64,000 nt of DNA from JAIBJN01 sp963842305 (GTDB taxonomy: Bacteria > Actinomycetota > Thermoleophilia > Gaiellales > Gaiellaceae). The notes under the pieces are model-generated. The model ran no database searches. It had not been told where the DNA came from and worked only from the letters and a program-made list of their open reading frames with translations. Numbering within the stretch: position 1 is the stretch's first letter; every line of letters begins with the position of its first letter. Position numbers and translations under genes: made by a program. The stretch is taken from NCBI GenBank assembly GCA_963842305.1, contig CAWJFW010000008.1, positions 160,823 through 224,822 on the forward strand. The letters are read 5' to 3'. Positions 16,613 to 28,375 of this stretch are shown one piece after another.

Positions 16613-17149
16613 GTGGAGAATCGCGCAGACCTTCCAGCAACTCCGCCCTGGCGCTCGGCCGCGTTCATCGCTGCGTCGGTGGCGACGGTCGAGCTCATCA
16701 TCCTGCTCGTCGTCGGCATCTGGCTCTTCGGCAAGTTCTTCTCCGACGAGGTCAGCAAGGCGACCGACCCGACGACCGTCGCGCGGGCGGCCGTCGAGCG
16801 CCAGCTCGACGCGCAAGGGCAGCCGGCCGAGACGGCGCCGCAGACGTCGGGCGCCAAGCCGTTGCTCTCGCGCCGGGAGACGTCCGTGCTCGTGCTGAAC
16901 GGAAACGGCATCAGCGGCGCCGCCCTGGACGCCACCCAGAAGGTACGCAAGAAGGGGTACCTGGTCGCCGGAACCGGGAACGCCGCGAGCACCGACTACC
17001 CGCGGTCGATCGTCATGTTCCGGCCGGGCTTCGAGCGTGAGGCGGATCGGCTCGCGAAGGACGTCGACATCCGTCGTGCCGTGCCGCTCGACGGCATGCG
17101 CCGGGGCGAGCTCCAAGGCGCGCACGTCGCCTTGATCATCGGCGGATAG
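16613..17149 (+). CDS. LytR_C-domain membrane protein
   Basis: 178 aa, GTG start. One N-terminal membrane helix (residues 16-40) leads into a low-complexity linker. A C-terminal LytR_C domain (about 88-178) follows, with VLVLNGNGISGAALDATQKV, then KKGYLVAGTGNA and VALIIGG. The domain occurs in LCP cell-wall ligases and stand-alone membrane proteins. No LCP catalytic domain is present here, so it may help at the wall without ligase activity. Confidence 0.82.
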   Translation: MENRADLPATPPWRSAAFIAASVATVELIILLVVGIWLFGKFFSDEVSKATDPTTVARAAVERQLDAQGQPAETAPQTSGAKPLLSRRETSVLVLNGNGISGAALDATQKVRKKGYLVAGTGNAASTDYPRSIVMFRPGFEREADRLAKDVDIRRAVPLDGMRRGELQGAHVALIIGG

Positions 17150-17174
17150 ACCGCACCGAGCTAGATTTAGGGGC

Positions 17175-18209
17175 GTGGTCGATCCTCTTCTCGTCCGCGC
17201 TGCGCGGCGCGAGCACGTCGAGCGTACGCCGGTCTGGTTCATGCGCCAGGCGGGCCGGTCGCTACCCGAGTACCGCCAGATCCGCGAGCGGCACACACTG
17301 TTCGAGGTCTGCCGGCAGCCCGAGCTCTGCGCCGAGGTAACCCTGCAGCCCGTCCGGCGGCACGGCGTGGACGCGGCGGTGATGTTCGCCGACATCATGC
17401 TCCCGGTGATCGGGATGGGGGTCGACGTCGAGCTCGTCGACGGCGTCGGCCCCGTCGTGGCCGAGCCCATTACCGACCTCGGAGAGGTCGAGCGGCTCAA
17501 CGTGCCGGAGCCGGAGGAGGCGGTGCCGTTCGTGCTGGAAGCGGTGCGCCTCGTCAGAGACGAGCTTTCCGAAGAGCAGGCGGTTGTCGGCTTCTCGGGC
17601 GGCCCGTTCACGGTCGCCGGCTACCTGATCGAAGGCAAGCCGACACGCGACTTCGTGAGGACGAAGACTTGCATGTACGGCTCGCCGGAGATCTGGCATG
17701 CGCTCATGGACAAGCTCACCGACACCTTCACCGCGTACCTGCAGGCGAAGGTGCGGGCGGGTGCAGACGTGATCCAGCTCTTCGATTCCTGGGTGGGCGC
17801 CCTGTCGGAAGCCGACTACCGCGAGTTCGTCGCTCCCTACTCGGCCCGGATCCTCGGTGCCGTGACCGCGCCCACGATCCACTTCGGCACGGGCACGACG
17901 CATCTCCTCCGCGAGATGAAGTCGACCGGAGGCGACGTCATCGGTCTCGACTGGCGGGTGCCGATCGACCGCTGCTGGGAGTCGCTCGGCTCGGGCCGCG
18001 GCGTGCAGGGCAACCTCGACCCGGCCGTTCTGCTCGGGCCCTGGGAGCGTGTCGAGGCCGCGGCGGTCCGCATCCTGGACGCCGTCGCCGGCCGCCGCGG
18101 CCACATCTTCAACCTCGGCCACGGAGTCCTCCCGGACACCGACCCCGACGACCTCGGCCGTCTCGTCGAGCTCGTCCGCGAACGCACCTCAGTCGAAGTA
18201 ACCGCTTGA
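17175..18209 (+). CDS. hemE: Uroporphyrinogen decarboxylase
   Basis: 344 aa, GTG start. The signature PVWFMRQAGRSLPEYR (residues 19-34) and MFADIMLP, with the catalytic Asp region, are intact, as is GFSGGPFTVAGYL. It converts uroporphyrinogen III to coproporphyrinogen III. It overlaps hemH by TTGA, giving a two-step heme module. Confidence 0.97.
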   Translation: MVDPLLVRAARREHVERTPVWFMRQAGRSLPEYRQIRERHTLFEVCRQPELCAEVTLQPVRRHGVDAAVMFADIMLPVIGMGVDVELVDGVGPVVAEPITDLGEVERLNVPEPEEAVPFVLEAVRLVRDELSEEQAVVGFSGGPFTVAGYLIEGKPTRDFVRTKTCMYGSPEIWHALMDKLTDTFTAYLQAKVRAGADVIQLFDSWVGALSEADYREFVAPYSARILGAVTAPTIHFGTGTTHLLREMKSTGGDVIGLDWRVPIDRCWESLGSGRGVQGNLDPAVLLGPWERVEAAAVRILDAVAGRRGHIFNLGHGVLPDTDPDDLGRLVELVRERTSVEVTA

Positions 18210-19105
18210 CCACCGAAGACACACGAACGGCGGTCATCCTCATGGCCTACGGAAGCCCTGAGCGCCCCGAGGACATCCCCGCGTACTTCTCCGACATCCG
18301 GGGCGGCCGCCCCGTGCGGCAGGAGGCGGTCGACGAGCTGACCGAGCGCTACCGGCGCATCGGCGGCATGTCACCGCTGAACCGGATCACGGAGCAGCAG
18401 CGTGCCGGCCTGGAGCAGGTGACCGGACTCCGCGTCTACGTCGGCATGAAGCACTGGCACCCGCGGATCCCGGAGGGCGTCGACCAGGCGCTCGCCGACG
18501 GCGCCGACCGGCTCGTCGGGATCGTCCTCGCACCGCATTACTCGCGCATCTCGATCGGCGGCTATCGCGACCGGCTCGAGCAGGGCCTCGCCGGCCGAGC
18601 CGAACTGGTCTTCGTCGAAGGCTGGCACGACCACGAGCCGTACGTCGCGCTCCTCGCCGAGCGGGTGCGGGGCACCCACGCGCACGTGGTCTTCACCGCC
18701 CACAGCCTTCCCGAGCGGATCCTCGCCGAGGGCGATCCCTACCGCGACCAGCTGCTCGAGACGTCGCGCCTCGTCGCTGAGCGAGCGGGCGTAACCGACT
18801 GGTCGTTCGCCTTCCAGAGCGAGAGCCCGACCGTGGAGCCCTGGCTCGGGCCCGACATCCTCGTCGAGCTCGACACCCTCTACGCGCGCGGTGTCCGCAC
18901 GGTCCTTGTCGCGCCGGTCGGCTTCGTCAGCGACCACCTCGAGATCCTTTGGGACCTCGACATCGAGGCCCGCGAGAAAGCCGCCGAGCTCGGCCTCGAG
19001 CTCGACCGCATCGAATCCCTCAACGCCGACCCGGCCTTCATCCGCGCGCTCGCGGAGCTCGTGGAGGAGGCCTCCGGCGCCAAAAGCCGAATCGGAGTCC
19101 GATGA
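18206..19105 (+). CDS. hemH: Ferrochelatase (coproporphyrin-type likely)
   Basis: 299 aa from TTG at 18206, overlapping the hemE stop as TTGA; an internal ATG at 18243 would remove the first strand. MAYGSPERPEDIPAYFSDIR and GMKHWHPRIPEG are chelatase N-half motifs. TAHSLPERI carries the conserved metal-ligand His, and FQSESPTVEPWLGP the C-terminal motif. In actinobacteria this enzyme usually inserts iron into coproporphyrin III. It sits in a hemE-hemH operon followed by two small genes. Confidence 0.95.
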   Translation: MTTEDTRTAVILMAYGSPERPEDIPAYFSDIRGGRPVRQEAVDELTERYRRIGGMSPLNRITEQQRAGLEQVTGLRVYVGMKHWHPRIPEGVDQALADGADRLVGIVLAPHYSRISIGGYRDRLEQGLAGRAELVFVEGWHDHEPYVALLAERVRGTHAHVVFTAHSLPERILAEGDPYRDQLLETSRLVAERAGVTDWSFAFQSESPTVEPWLGPDILVELDTLYARGVRTVLVAPVGFVSDHLEILWDLDIEAREKAAELGLELDRIESLNADPAFIRALAELVEEASGAKSRIGVR

Positions 19106-19377
19106 GTAGCACTTCCCGTAGCTGTCCCGACTGGCCGGTCCTCCTCGAGGTCGCGCCCGATCTCCACTTCAAGCACTACACGCTCGGCGAGGCCCGCCTC
19201 CCATCAGAGGTGATCGTCAACCTCCCGGACATCCCCATGGAGGCGGTTGCGCTCTGTGCCGACCTCGAGCACAACGTCTTCAATCCCAACCACACCGATC
19301 CCCGGGTCGGCGCAGCCCTGCAGGACACGTACTGGTACTCGCTGACGGAGTGGTCCCGGCAGGCGCCGCAGACATAA
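19102..19377 (+). CDS. Small protein of unknown function, translationally coupled to hemH
   Basis: 91 aa, ATGA overlap with the hemH stop. It contains CPDWPVLLEVAPDLHFKHYTL, LADLEHNVF-like and DTYWYSLTEW segments, but no motif I recognise. It has two Cys and several His. The coupling suggests a heme-related role, which is inference only. Confidence 0.65.
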   Translation: MSSTSRSCPDWPVLLEVAPDLHFKHYTLGEARLPSEVIVNLPDIPMEAVALCADLEHNVFNPNHTDPRVGAALQDTYWYSLTEWSRQAPQT

Positions 19378-19386
19378 GCTGAGGAC

Positions 19387-19620
19387 GTGGGCAAGGGATA
19401 CGCCGAAGGGCCGGCCGCCGAGGAGCGGTTCGCCGATCTGGAGCGGGCCGAGCGCAGCGAGGACAGAGAGGAGACGCCGGAGCGTCCGGCCGTGTACGGC
19501 TCGACCGACGAGGAGCCCGACCGGCATTTCCTCGGCTGGCTCGACGAGGTCGACCCGGACGAGCTCTTCCAGAGCGGCCGCGCCTGGGGCCTGAAGGTCG
19601 TCAGACGCCGCGAGCCTTAG
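19387..19620 (+). CDS. Small acidic protein of unknown function
   Basis: 77 aa, GTG start 9 bp after the preceding gene. Highly charged, with ending GWLDEVDPDELFQSGRAWGL. No recognised fold, signal or membrane segment. Its 3' end overlaps the convergent methyltransferase by 4 bp. Confidence 0.55.
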   Translation: MGKGYAEGPAAEERFADLERAERSEDREETPERPAVYGSTDEEPDRHFLGWLDEVDPDELFQSGRAWGLKVVRRREP

Positions 19621-20387
19621 GCGCGCTTGGTCCAGTACACATCCGTCCGGTACGGAAGCTCGATCTCTGCTCGGCCGCGGGTGTCGAGATCGGTGGCGAG
19701 CAGCTCCTTCACCTCGCCCAGCACGCGCTCCCGCTCGAGCTCGGGGAGCGTCGCGACGAAGCTGACCGACGCCACCCGGGCGACGACGCCCTCCGGAGAC
19801 AATCGGTGGACGTGTCGGTACTCGGCGTGGGCCAGCCGGCCGAAGAGGGTCGTCCGCTCGAATGCCACTCGCCATGAGCTTTCGCGGTAGCCGGGTGTGT
19901 CGCCGCTATAGGGCTCCATGATCTCGGTGAGCCGCCCCACCCAGCCGACGCTCGTGTCGCGGTCGTTCCAGAGGAGCGCGAGGCCGCCACCTGGCCGCAG
20001 GACACGGTGAATCTCCGCGAGCGCCTCGTCGCCGCGGAACCAGTGGAATGCCTGGGCGACGGTGACGTCGTCCACCGAGCCGGCGGGGAGTGGAATCGCC
20101 TCGGCCGTGCCCGAAAGCGCCGTCACGCCGGGAAGTGCGCGTTCCAGGATCGCCCGCATTTCGGCGACGGGCTCGACCGCGACCACCCGTGCCCCGGTGC
20201 CCACGAGGAGCGCGGTCAGCTTGCCTGTTCCGGCGGCGAGGTCGAGGACGACGCTGCGCGTACCGAGGTCGAGCTCCCGCACGAGCATCGCGACCGCCGC
20301 GGGCGGATACGTCGGCCGCCCGGTCTCGTACGAGGCGGCCGCGGTGGAGAACCCGTTCGCGGCCGTCTCATGCAGCTCGGAGGTCAT
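19617..20387 (-). CDS. Class I SAM-dependent methyltransferase
   Basis: 256 aa from the ATG at 20387; the longer frame up to 20675 runs into the RTX gene and is not real. SAM motif I is VVLDLAAGTGKLTALL (about residues 46-61), the acidic loop is VVAVEPVAEM and motif IV region is DDVTVAQAFHWF. This is the Methyltransf_11 pattern (UbiE/small-molecule type). The substrate is unknown. It lies 34 bp downstream of the RTX-like gene on the same strand. Confidence 0.85.
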   Translation of the reverse strand: MTSELHETAANGFSTAAASYETGRPTYPPAAVAMLVRELDLGTRSVVLDLAAGTGKLTALLVGTGARVVAVEPVAEMRAILERALPGVTALSGTAEAIPLPAGSVDDVTVAQAFHWFRGDEALAEIHRVLRPGGGLALLWNDRDTSVGWVGRLTEIMEPYSGDTPGYRESSWRVAFERTTLFGRLAHAEYRHVHRLSPEGVVARVASVSFVATLPELERERVLGEVKELLATDLDTRGRAEIELPYRTDVYWTKRA

Positions 20388-20421
20388 CCGAGCCGAGGGT
20401 ACTTCTCGTGCGTGCGCGGGG

Positions 20422-22155
20422 CTAGCTAGAGCGCGGGTGGCGAACTTCGCACTGCACCGGATGATCCTTGGCACGGTCGAAGTAGGCCGTGTCGCGGCCC
20501 GCGTCCCCGTCCACCCGGTGATCGGAGGTCTGGTCGACCGCCAGCAGGACGTCCTTGCCGGGACCGCCCCAGGAATAGTCTGCCCCCTGGCCGCCGGACA
20601 GGCGATCGCGCCCCCGCCCCCCACGCAGCAGATCAACGCCGGCGCCGCCCCACAGCTTGTCGTTGGCGGGCCCACCCCGGATGACGTCGTCCGAGTCGCC
20701 GCCGCGGAGCTCTGCGACGCCGCCGAAGGGGCCTCCCGCGCCGAAGCCGCCGACGGCGATCAGCCGGTCGGCCCCAAGGCCGCCCGTGAGCGCGATCATG
20801 ATCGGAGTCGGCGTCACTGTCACGTCGACGTCGTCGTCGTTGTTGAGCAGGATTCCGTTTGAGCCGACGGCGAGGAATGCGCCCGAATCGGAGCCGACCA
20901 CCCGGACGACGTCCGTGACGTCGTGGAGGCTCACGGTCGTCTCGATCTCCGCGTCCCCGGTTCCCTCCGCCGTCGCCCCAGGGCCGAGCGGTCCGCCGCG
21001 GAGGTCGATGACGAGCGTCTCGTTCGTGTCGGTCGCACCCTCGACGACGATCTCGTCCGTGTTCGACGTCGTCGCCCCGCCGCACGCAACTGCAGGCTCT
21101 CCGAAGAAGATCTGGCCGCCGTTCACCTCGAGGGTCGCCTGCTCGCCCGGCGCGATCGTCGCCGTAGCGATTCCCCCGCCGAAACTACATTCAGTGACCG
21201 GATCGGGATCCGGAGGAGGCGGCGGCGGGGGATCCAGGGGGAAGCGGTTCTCGACGGCGAGCGGGAACGGGTCCAGACCGCGGTCGTAGGCCGCGCTGTC
21301 CACCCCAGGACCGCCGCTCAGCTGTGCATCCGCCACACCGTCGTGGGCATCGAGCGTGTCGTCACCGAAGCTGCCCGAGAAGACGTCGACACCAATGCCG
21401 CCGGACAGGGAGTCGTTTCCGTCGGCCCCTCGAAGCCTGTCGTTTCCGTTGCCGCCGCTGATCACGTCGTCGCCGGCCGAGCCGTGGAGGAGGTCCGCCC
21501 CGCTGCCGCCGAACAGAAGATCGCCGAAATCGCTGCCCGTAAGCGAGTCGTCCTGGTTGCCACCACGCAGCGTGACCGGGCCGGGAAAGAGGTGTCCAGA
21601 GCCGAACCCGCCGCGGGCTGTGAGGACGTGAGGCTCTCCATCAGCGGCGACGAGCTCGATCGAGCCCGGGAGCGGCGTGAAGGTGATGTCGACGTCGCCG
21701 TCCGAGTCAAATCCGACGCCCTTCGTCCCGACTGCGAGCGGCTCCTGACCGGGGCTCCCGTTCACGACGACCTCGTCGGAGGCATCGCCCAGGTCGACCT
21801 CGACCTCGATCTCGGAGATCCCGCTGCCCTCGACAACGACGCCCGGCGCGAGCGCGCCCGCCGACTGGTCGATGACGAGATGCTCGGTCGACCCCGCGGG
21901 ACCAGAGACGACGATCTTGTCGGTGTTCGTGTTCGTCGCAACCCCGCACGGAGCAGCGGGGGCGCCGAAGGTGATCTGGCCCGACGCGTCGACCGCGAGC
22001 GTCGCCGAGTCACCGGCGCCGAGCATCGCGTTCACCGTGCTCGAGGCGCCGTCGTATGCGCATGACGGGGCCGCGACCGCGTTACCGACCAGGCCTATTC
22101 CGGCCAGTACGGCGACAGCGAGCGCCACGATGAATCTGCGTCGGTTCCTACTCAT
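20422..22155 (-). CDS. Secreted RTX-like protein with duplicated beta domain plus calcium-repeat architecture
   Basis: 577 aa from the ATG at 22155. The signal peptide is MSRNRRRFIVALAVAVL to GNAVAA. The mature protein is two copies of one unit. Each begins with a Cys-containing segment (SCAYDGASS / ECSFGGGIA), then a beta-rich domain with matched phrases (ATLAVDASGQITFGAPA / ATLEVNGGQIFFGEPA; EHLVIDQSAGALAPG / ETLVIDLRGGPLGPG), then GGxGxDxLx repeats. A DPPPPPPPDPDP linker joins the units near residue 345. The repeats are calcium-binding beta-rolls; the domain before them I do not recognise. The gene is in the same orientation as acnA, 43 bp downstream. Confidence 0.85.
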   Translation of the reverse strand: MSRNRRRFIVALAVAVLAGIGLVGNAVAAPSCAYDGASSTVNAMLGAGDSATLAVDASGQITFGAPAAPCGVATNTNTDKIVVSGPAGSTEHLVIDQSAGALAPGVVVEGSGISEIEVEVDLGDASDEVVVNGSPGQEPLAVGTKGVGFDSDGDVDITFTPLPGSIELVAADGEPHVLTARGGFGSGHLFPGPVTLRGGNQDDSLTGSDFGDLLFGGSGADLLHGSAGDDVISGGNGNDRLRGADGNDSLSGGIGVDVFSGSFGDDTLDAHDGVADAQLSGGPGVDSAAYDRGLDPFPLAVENRFPLDPPPPPPPDPDPVTECSFGGGIATATIAPGEQATLEVNGGQIFFGEPAVACGGATTSNTDEIVVEGATDTNETLVIDLRGGPLGPGATAEGTGDAEIETTVSLHDVTDVVRVVGSDSGAFLAVGSNGILLNNDDDVDVTVTPTPIMIALTGGLGADRLIAVGGFGAGGPFGGVAELRGGDSDDVIRGGPANDKLWGGAGVDLLRGGRGRDRLSGGQGADYSWGGPGKDVLLAVDQTSDHRVDGDAGRDTAYFDRAKDHPVQCEVRHPRSS

Positions 22156-22198
22156 AACGTGTCCGAGGCCTAAAGGCCGCACGCCCGGGCCAAGGGGG

Positions 22199-25006
<2,808 letters not shown>

Positions 25007-25094
25007 GCCTCGATTCTAGTTTGCGGCCTCGGCGCAGCCGGACTGCGGCCGGGGACCGACGCGCCTCCCGCACCCTCGCCGACACAATGAGCCC

Positions 25095-25868
25095 GTGGCC
25101 AAGAAGAAAAAGCCGGGTCGTGTCCCGGTCGCGCCCCGACCGGCGAAGCGGGAGACCGGCCTGCTCACCCGCCGGCGAGTGATCGTTGTCCTCGTGGCGG
25201 CTGCCGCGCTGGCTGCGGTGCTCGTCGGCGCAAGCCTGCTCAGCGCCCGAGACGACGGTGGCGACGGCGGGCCGGGGACCACGATCGCCGGAGGGGCCGA
25301 CGTCGAGGCGCTGCTCGATGGGATCCCGCAGAGCGGAACGGTCATCGGGAGGAACGATGCTCCGGTCACGCTCGTCGAGTACGCCGACCTGCAATGCCCC
25401 TTCTGCGCGGAGTGGTCACGGCAGACGTTCCCGAAGCTGGTGACCGACTATGTCCGCGACGGGCGCCTGCGAATCGAGTTCCGCGGCCTGACGTTCATCG
25501 GCCCCGAGTCCGAGGACGCCCTCCGTTCAGCTCTCGGCGCCGGCGAGCAGAAGAAGCTCTGGAACGTCGTCGACCTGATCTACATGAACCAGGGCGCCGA
25601 GAACAGCGGCTGGGTGACCGAGGATTTTCTCCGTTCCGTGGCAGCCGCCGTTCCCGGCCTGGACGCCGACCGGATGCTCGAGGACGCCGACTCCAGCCAG
25701 GTGACGGCCGCCGTCGACGAGTCCGCGGTGGCAGCGCAGCGCGACGCCGTCTCGAGCACGCCCTCGTTCCTCATCGGCACGACCGGCGGTCAGCCCGCGC
25801 CGCTCGAATTCAGCGCTCTCGGCCCGGAGGAGTTCCGGCAGGCGATCGACCGGCTACTCGGCCAGTGA
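25095..25868 (+). CDS. Membrane-anchored DsbA-like thiol-disulfide oxidoreductase
   Basis: 257 aa, GTG start. An N-terminal basic segment and signal-anchor helix (residues 28-52) precede a thioredoxin domain with active-site CPFC (C101, C104) and a cis-Pro region near SSTPSFLIG. It introduces disulfide bonds in exported proteins. It overlaps the downstream VKOR gene by GTGA, so the two form an oxidase-reoxidase pair. Confidence 0.92.
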   Translation: MAKKKKPGRVPVAPRPAKRETGLLTRRRVIVVLVAAAALAAVLVGASLLSARDDGGDGGPGTTIAGGADVEALLDGIPQSGTVIGRNDAPVTLVEYADLQCPFCAEWSRQTFPKLVTDYVRDGRLRIEFRGLTFIGPESEDALRSALGAGEQKKLWNVVDLIYMNQGAENSGWVTEDFLRSVAAAVPGLDADRMLEDADSSQVTAAVDESAVAAQRDAVSSTPSFLIGTTGGQPAPLEFSALGPEEFRQAIDRLLGQ

Positions 25869-26281
25869 GCGATCGGGCGCTTCGGGTCGCCGTCGCGATC
25901 CTTGCGCTCGCCGGCGCCGGCATCGCGGCGTACCTGACGTATGCGAAGTACGCCGACGCGACCATCGCGTGCTCCACAGGAGGCTGTGAGACCGTGCAGA
26001 GCTCGGACTACGCGGAGATCCTCGGCCTGCCTGTCCCCGTGCTCGGCCTCGTCGGATACCTGGCCATCTTCGCTTCCGCCCTCGCGGCCGGCGAGACCGC
26101 GCGGCTGGTCGGCGCCTCGCTGGCGCTCGGCGGCCTCGCCTTCAGCGCATACCTCCTGGTCGTCCAGATCGTGGCCATCGGCGCCTTCTGCCAGTGGTGT
26201 CTGGCCAGCGACGTGGTGATGCTGCTGCTCGCGGCGGCGACCGTCGCGCGACTGCGCGGTCGTCAGCCCGCGCCGGGGTAG
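25865..26281 (+). CDS. Vitamin K epoxide reductase (VKOR) family protein
   Basis: 138 aa, GTG start in GTGA overlap. Four membrane helices. The extracytoplasmic pair is C36 and C41 (ACSTGGC) and the quinone-facing CQWC is at C109/C112. Bacterial VKOR reoxidises DsbA by passing electrons to quinone. Coupling to the DsbA-like gene supports this. It is convergent with the rhodanese gene, with a 19-bp overlap. Confidence 0.93.
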   Translation: MSDRALRVAVAILALAGAGIAAYLTYAKYADATIACSTGGCETVQSSDYAEILGLPVPVLGLVGYLAIFASALAAGETARLVGASLALGGLAFSAYLLVVQIVAIGAFCQWCLASDVVMLLLAAATVARLRGRQPAPG

Positions 26282-26664
26282 GGCTCGAGGGGCAGTCCCT
26301 CCCGCTGCCAGGCCTCGACTCCACCGATGACGTCCGTCGCCCGGGGGAACCCGATCGCGCGGAGAAGCGCGGCCGCCAGGCTCGACGAATACCCCTCGCG
26401 GCAGAGCAGGATCACGTGCGCCTGCAACGGCAGCTTCGGGTTGTGCGTCGCGACGTCCGGATCGAGCCGCCAGTGGACGACCGAGAGCGGGTGGTGCACG
26501 GCACCGGGGACGACGACCCCCTGACGGCGCCGCTCGTCCTCGGAGCGGACGTCGACGAGCACGGCGCCGTCCCGCGCCGCCGCGTGGGCTTCGGCAGGCG
26601 TGACCCGGCGCAGGTCGCGGCGCGCCTCGGCGAGGAGCTCGTCGATCGTGCGGCGGTCGGGCAG
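26263..26664 (-). CDS. Rhodanese-like domain protein
   Basis: A rhodanese fold with active-site loop LLCREGYSSSLAAALL (Cys then GxxS) and a DVRSEDER start. The nearest usual start codon is GTG at 26562 (99 aa), but the reading continues upstream with family-like sequence (TIDELLAEARRDLRRVTPAE) to about 26664, where only CTG is available. The N-terminus is therefore uncertain. It lies 4 bp past a membrane-protein gene and probably in its operon. Confidence 0.75.
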   Translation of the reverse strand: MPDRRTIDELLAEARRDLRRVTPAEAHAAARDGAVLVDVRSEDERRRQGVVVPGAVHHPLSVVHWRLDPDVATHNPKLPLQAHVILLCREGYSSSLAAALLRAIGFPRATDVIGGVEAWQREGLPLEPYPGAG

Positions 26665-26668
26665 TGGC

Positions 26669-27142
26669 CTAGTCCGGCTTCGCGGCCATCGCCCAGACCG
26701 TGACGACGTAGGCGATCAGCGCGAGCGCCGTCAGAACCGTGGCGATCCGAACGAGGGTGCTCCCCGTCGCCCCGCTCTGCCGCAGGCGGCGGGCACCGAG
26801 ACCGGCCAGGATCGTCGCGACGAGGATCAGAAGGCCGCCGAGATCGCTCGTGATCCAGCCGATTCCGAGCCAACCCGGCTCCGAGTCGACGTCGTCCCAG
26901 CCTTCCTTGGTGAAGATCCACTGCGCGCCGATGCGCATCAGGAACCATCCGGGCACCGCGACGCAGAGGAGAGTGAAAAAGCCGATGCGCGCGAGCTGGA
27001 GAGTGCCCGCCGCCGTGTCCCGCGTCCAGCCCACGGCCTGGGCCCCGAGGGCGGTCACGAGGCCGCCGACGAGGATCGACGCCCCCAGGACGTGGAGGAG
27101 GAGCGGGAGGTTTCCGCTGTCAGGTTGGAGGACGGCCAGCAT
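26669..27142 (-). CDS. Four-helix membrane protein of unknown function
   Basis: 157 aa, ATG start. Four hydrophobic segments, the first beginning NLPLLLHVLGASILVGGLV. Layout resembles DUF2269/cytochrome-b-like small membrane proteins, but no heme His pair is clear. It forms a run with the similar membrane gene upstream (2-bp gap) and the rhodanese gene downstream. Confidence 0.65.
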   Translation of the reverse strand: MLAVLQPDSGNLPLLLHVLGASILVGGLVTALGAQAVGWTRDTAAGTLQLARIGFFTLLCVAVPGWFLMRIGAQWIFTKEGWDDVDSEPGWLGIGWITSDLGGLLILVATILAGLGARRLRQSGATGSTLVRIATVLTALALIAYVVTVWAMAAKPD

Positions 27143-27144
27143 TG

Positions 27145-27627
27145 TCAGGCCCCCGGCTTGTAGATCATGACGACGAGCAGGGCGAGCACGACCACGATCA
27201 TGAGCAGGTGGAGCACGAGGCCGCGCTGCGTGCGGAGCATGGCGTTCAGCTCCGGGTTCGAGACGTCGCGACCTTCACCGACCAGCTCCCTCGCCCGGTC
27301 GCGCGCGGCGTTGTAGATCTTTCCGATCCGTCCGCCGACGGCGCCCGCGACCAGCCAGAGGACGAGGGCGGCGATGATCCATCCGTCCCAGATCTCGTAC
27401 TTGTCGAACGCCAGCCAGACCCCGAAGACGATCGTCCCGATCATCCCGACGGCGATGAGGACGTCGCCGGCCCGCGAGACCTTGAACAGGCGCAGGACGT
27501 CGCTCGGGACGGTCAGCCCCCGGCCGGCGACGACGACGACCGTGAAGACCACGAGCGCCGCGATCCAGGCGAATGCAGACAGGACGTGCAGTGCCAGCAG
27601 CCAGTCGTAGAGCCATCCGCGCACCAT
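27145..27627 (-). CDS. DUF2269-like membrane protein
   Basis: 160 aa from the ATG at 27627; longer readings add basic, non-coding-like residues. Four hydrophobic helices begin YDWLLALHVLSAFAWIAAL, the usual DUF2269-type opening, and a cytosolic loop has RELVGEGRDVSNPEL. Two-bp gap to the next membrane gene. Function unknown. Confidence 0.7.
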   Translation of the reverse strand: MVRGWLYDWLLALHVLSAFAWIAALVVFTVVVVAGRGLTVPSDVLRLFKVSRAGDVLIAVGMIGTIVFGVWLAFDKYEIWDGWIIAALVLWLVAGAVGGRIGKIYNAARDRARELVGEGRDVSNPELNAMLRTQRGLVLHLLMIVVVLALLVVMIYKPGA

Positions 27628-27710
27628 CCGCGGGCGGCCCAACCTGAGGAGGTCGGCGGAACGCACCCCGCGGATGCAGGGTCTGGAAGGTGCTTCGAGC
27701 GTCGCTCGGA

Positions 27711-28298
27711 TCAGTGGTGGCAGGTGACGGTCGCCGAATAGTCCAGCGCGGTCGGGTTGCCGTAGTCGCGCACACGGAAGCCGATCTTGTTCCACCTCCT
27801 GTGGAACGGCCCGTCGGTCGTGAAGTGTTCGGGCGGGCCCTGGAAGTTCGGCTCTAGCGCCCCGGCGGGCTGGGCGCCGAAGACAACGTCGTTCAGCGAG
27901 AGCGTCACGTCGTTGTCCGCGTGCACGTCGATCTCGAGCGTCGCGTCCCTGCACCGTGGCGAGAACTTGAACTTGCGGCGGTAGAGCGACGTCGCCGGGC
28001 CGGACTTGTCAGGGTTGACCGCGATCCACTTCGTGCCCGGGATCGGATCCGACCAGAGCAAGCAGGCCGAAAGGTCCCACGGGCCTGGGGCTCCGCACTT
28101 CGGGACGATGTACGCCTCCTCCCAGGTCGCCCCTTGGTCGAGCGAGAACTTTGTGAATGGGTCGCGCCCCGGTGCCGGACCGTTGCCGCTCACGAGCGTG
28201 AGCACCCTCGAGCCGTGGCCGTTCGCCAGCGCAGGGGGCGCCAGGGCCACGAACACGACGAGGAGCAACCCGAGTAGGTAGAGACTCGACTTCGGCAT
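27711..28298 (-). CDS. Secreted protein of unknown function
   Basis: 195 aa. Signal peptide MPKSSLYLLGLLLVVFVALAPPALA. The mature part has Cys and aromatic residues and a beta-sandwich feel (LEIDVHADNDVTLSLNDVVF, like a lectin/PA14-type adhesive fold), but I cannot name the family. A single transcription unit is likely. Confidence 0.68.
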   Translation of the reverse strand: MPKSSLYLLGLLLVVFVALAPPALANGHGSRVLTLVSGNGPAPGRDPFTKFSLDQGATWEEAYIVPKCGAPGPWDLSACLLWSDPIPGTKWIAVNPDKSGPATSLYRRKFKFSPRCRDATLEIDVHADNDVTLSLNDVVFGAQPAGALEPNFQGPPEHFTTDGPFHRRWNKIGFRVRDYGNPTALDYSATVTCHH

Positions 28299-28375
28299 GG
28301 TGTCGCCTCCTATCGGGAGCCCCGAGCCTACGACTCAAATGCCACAAGGTCAACCCGGCGCTCCGGGGCCCGAGC

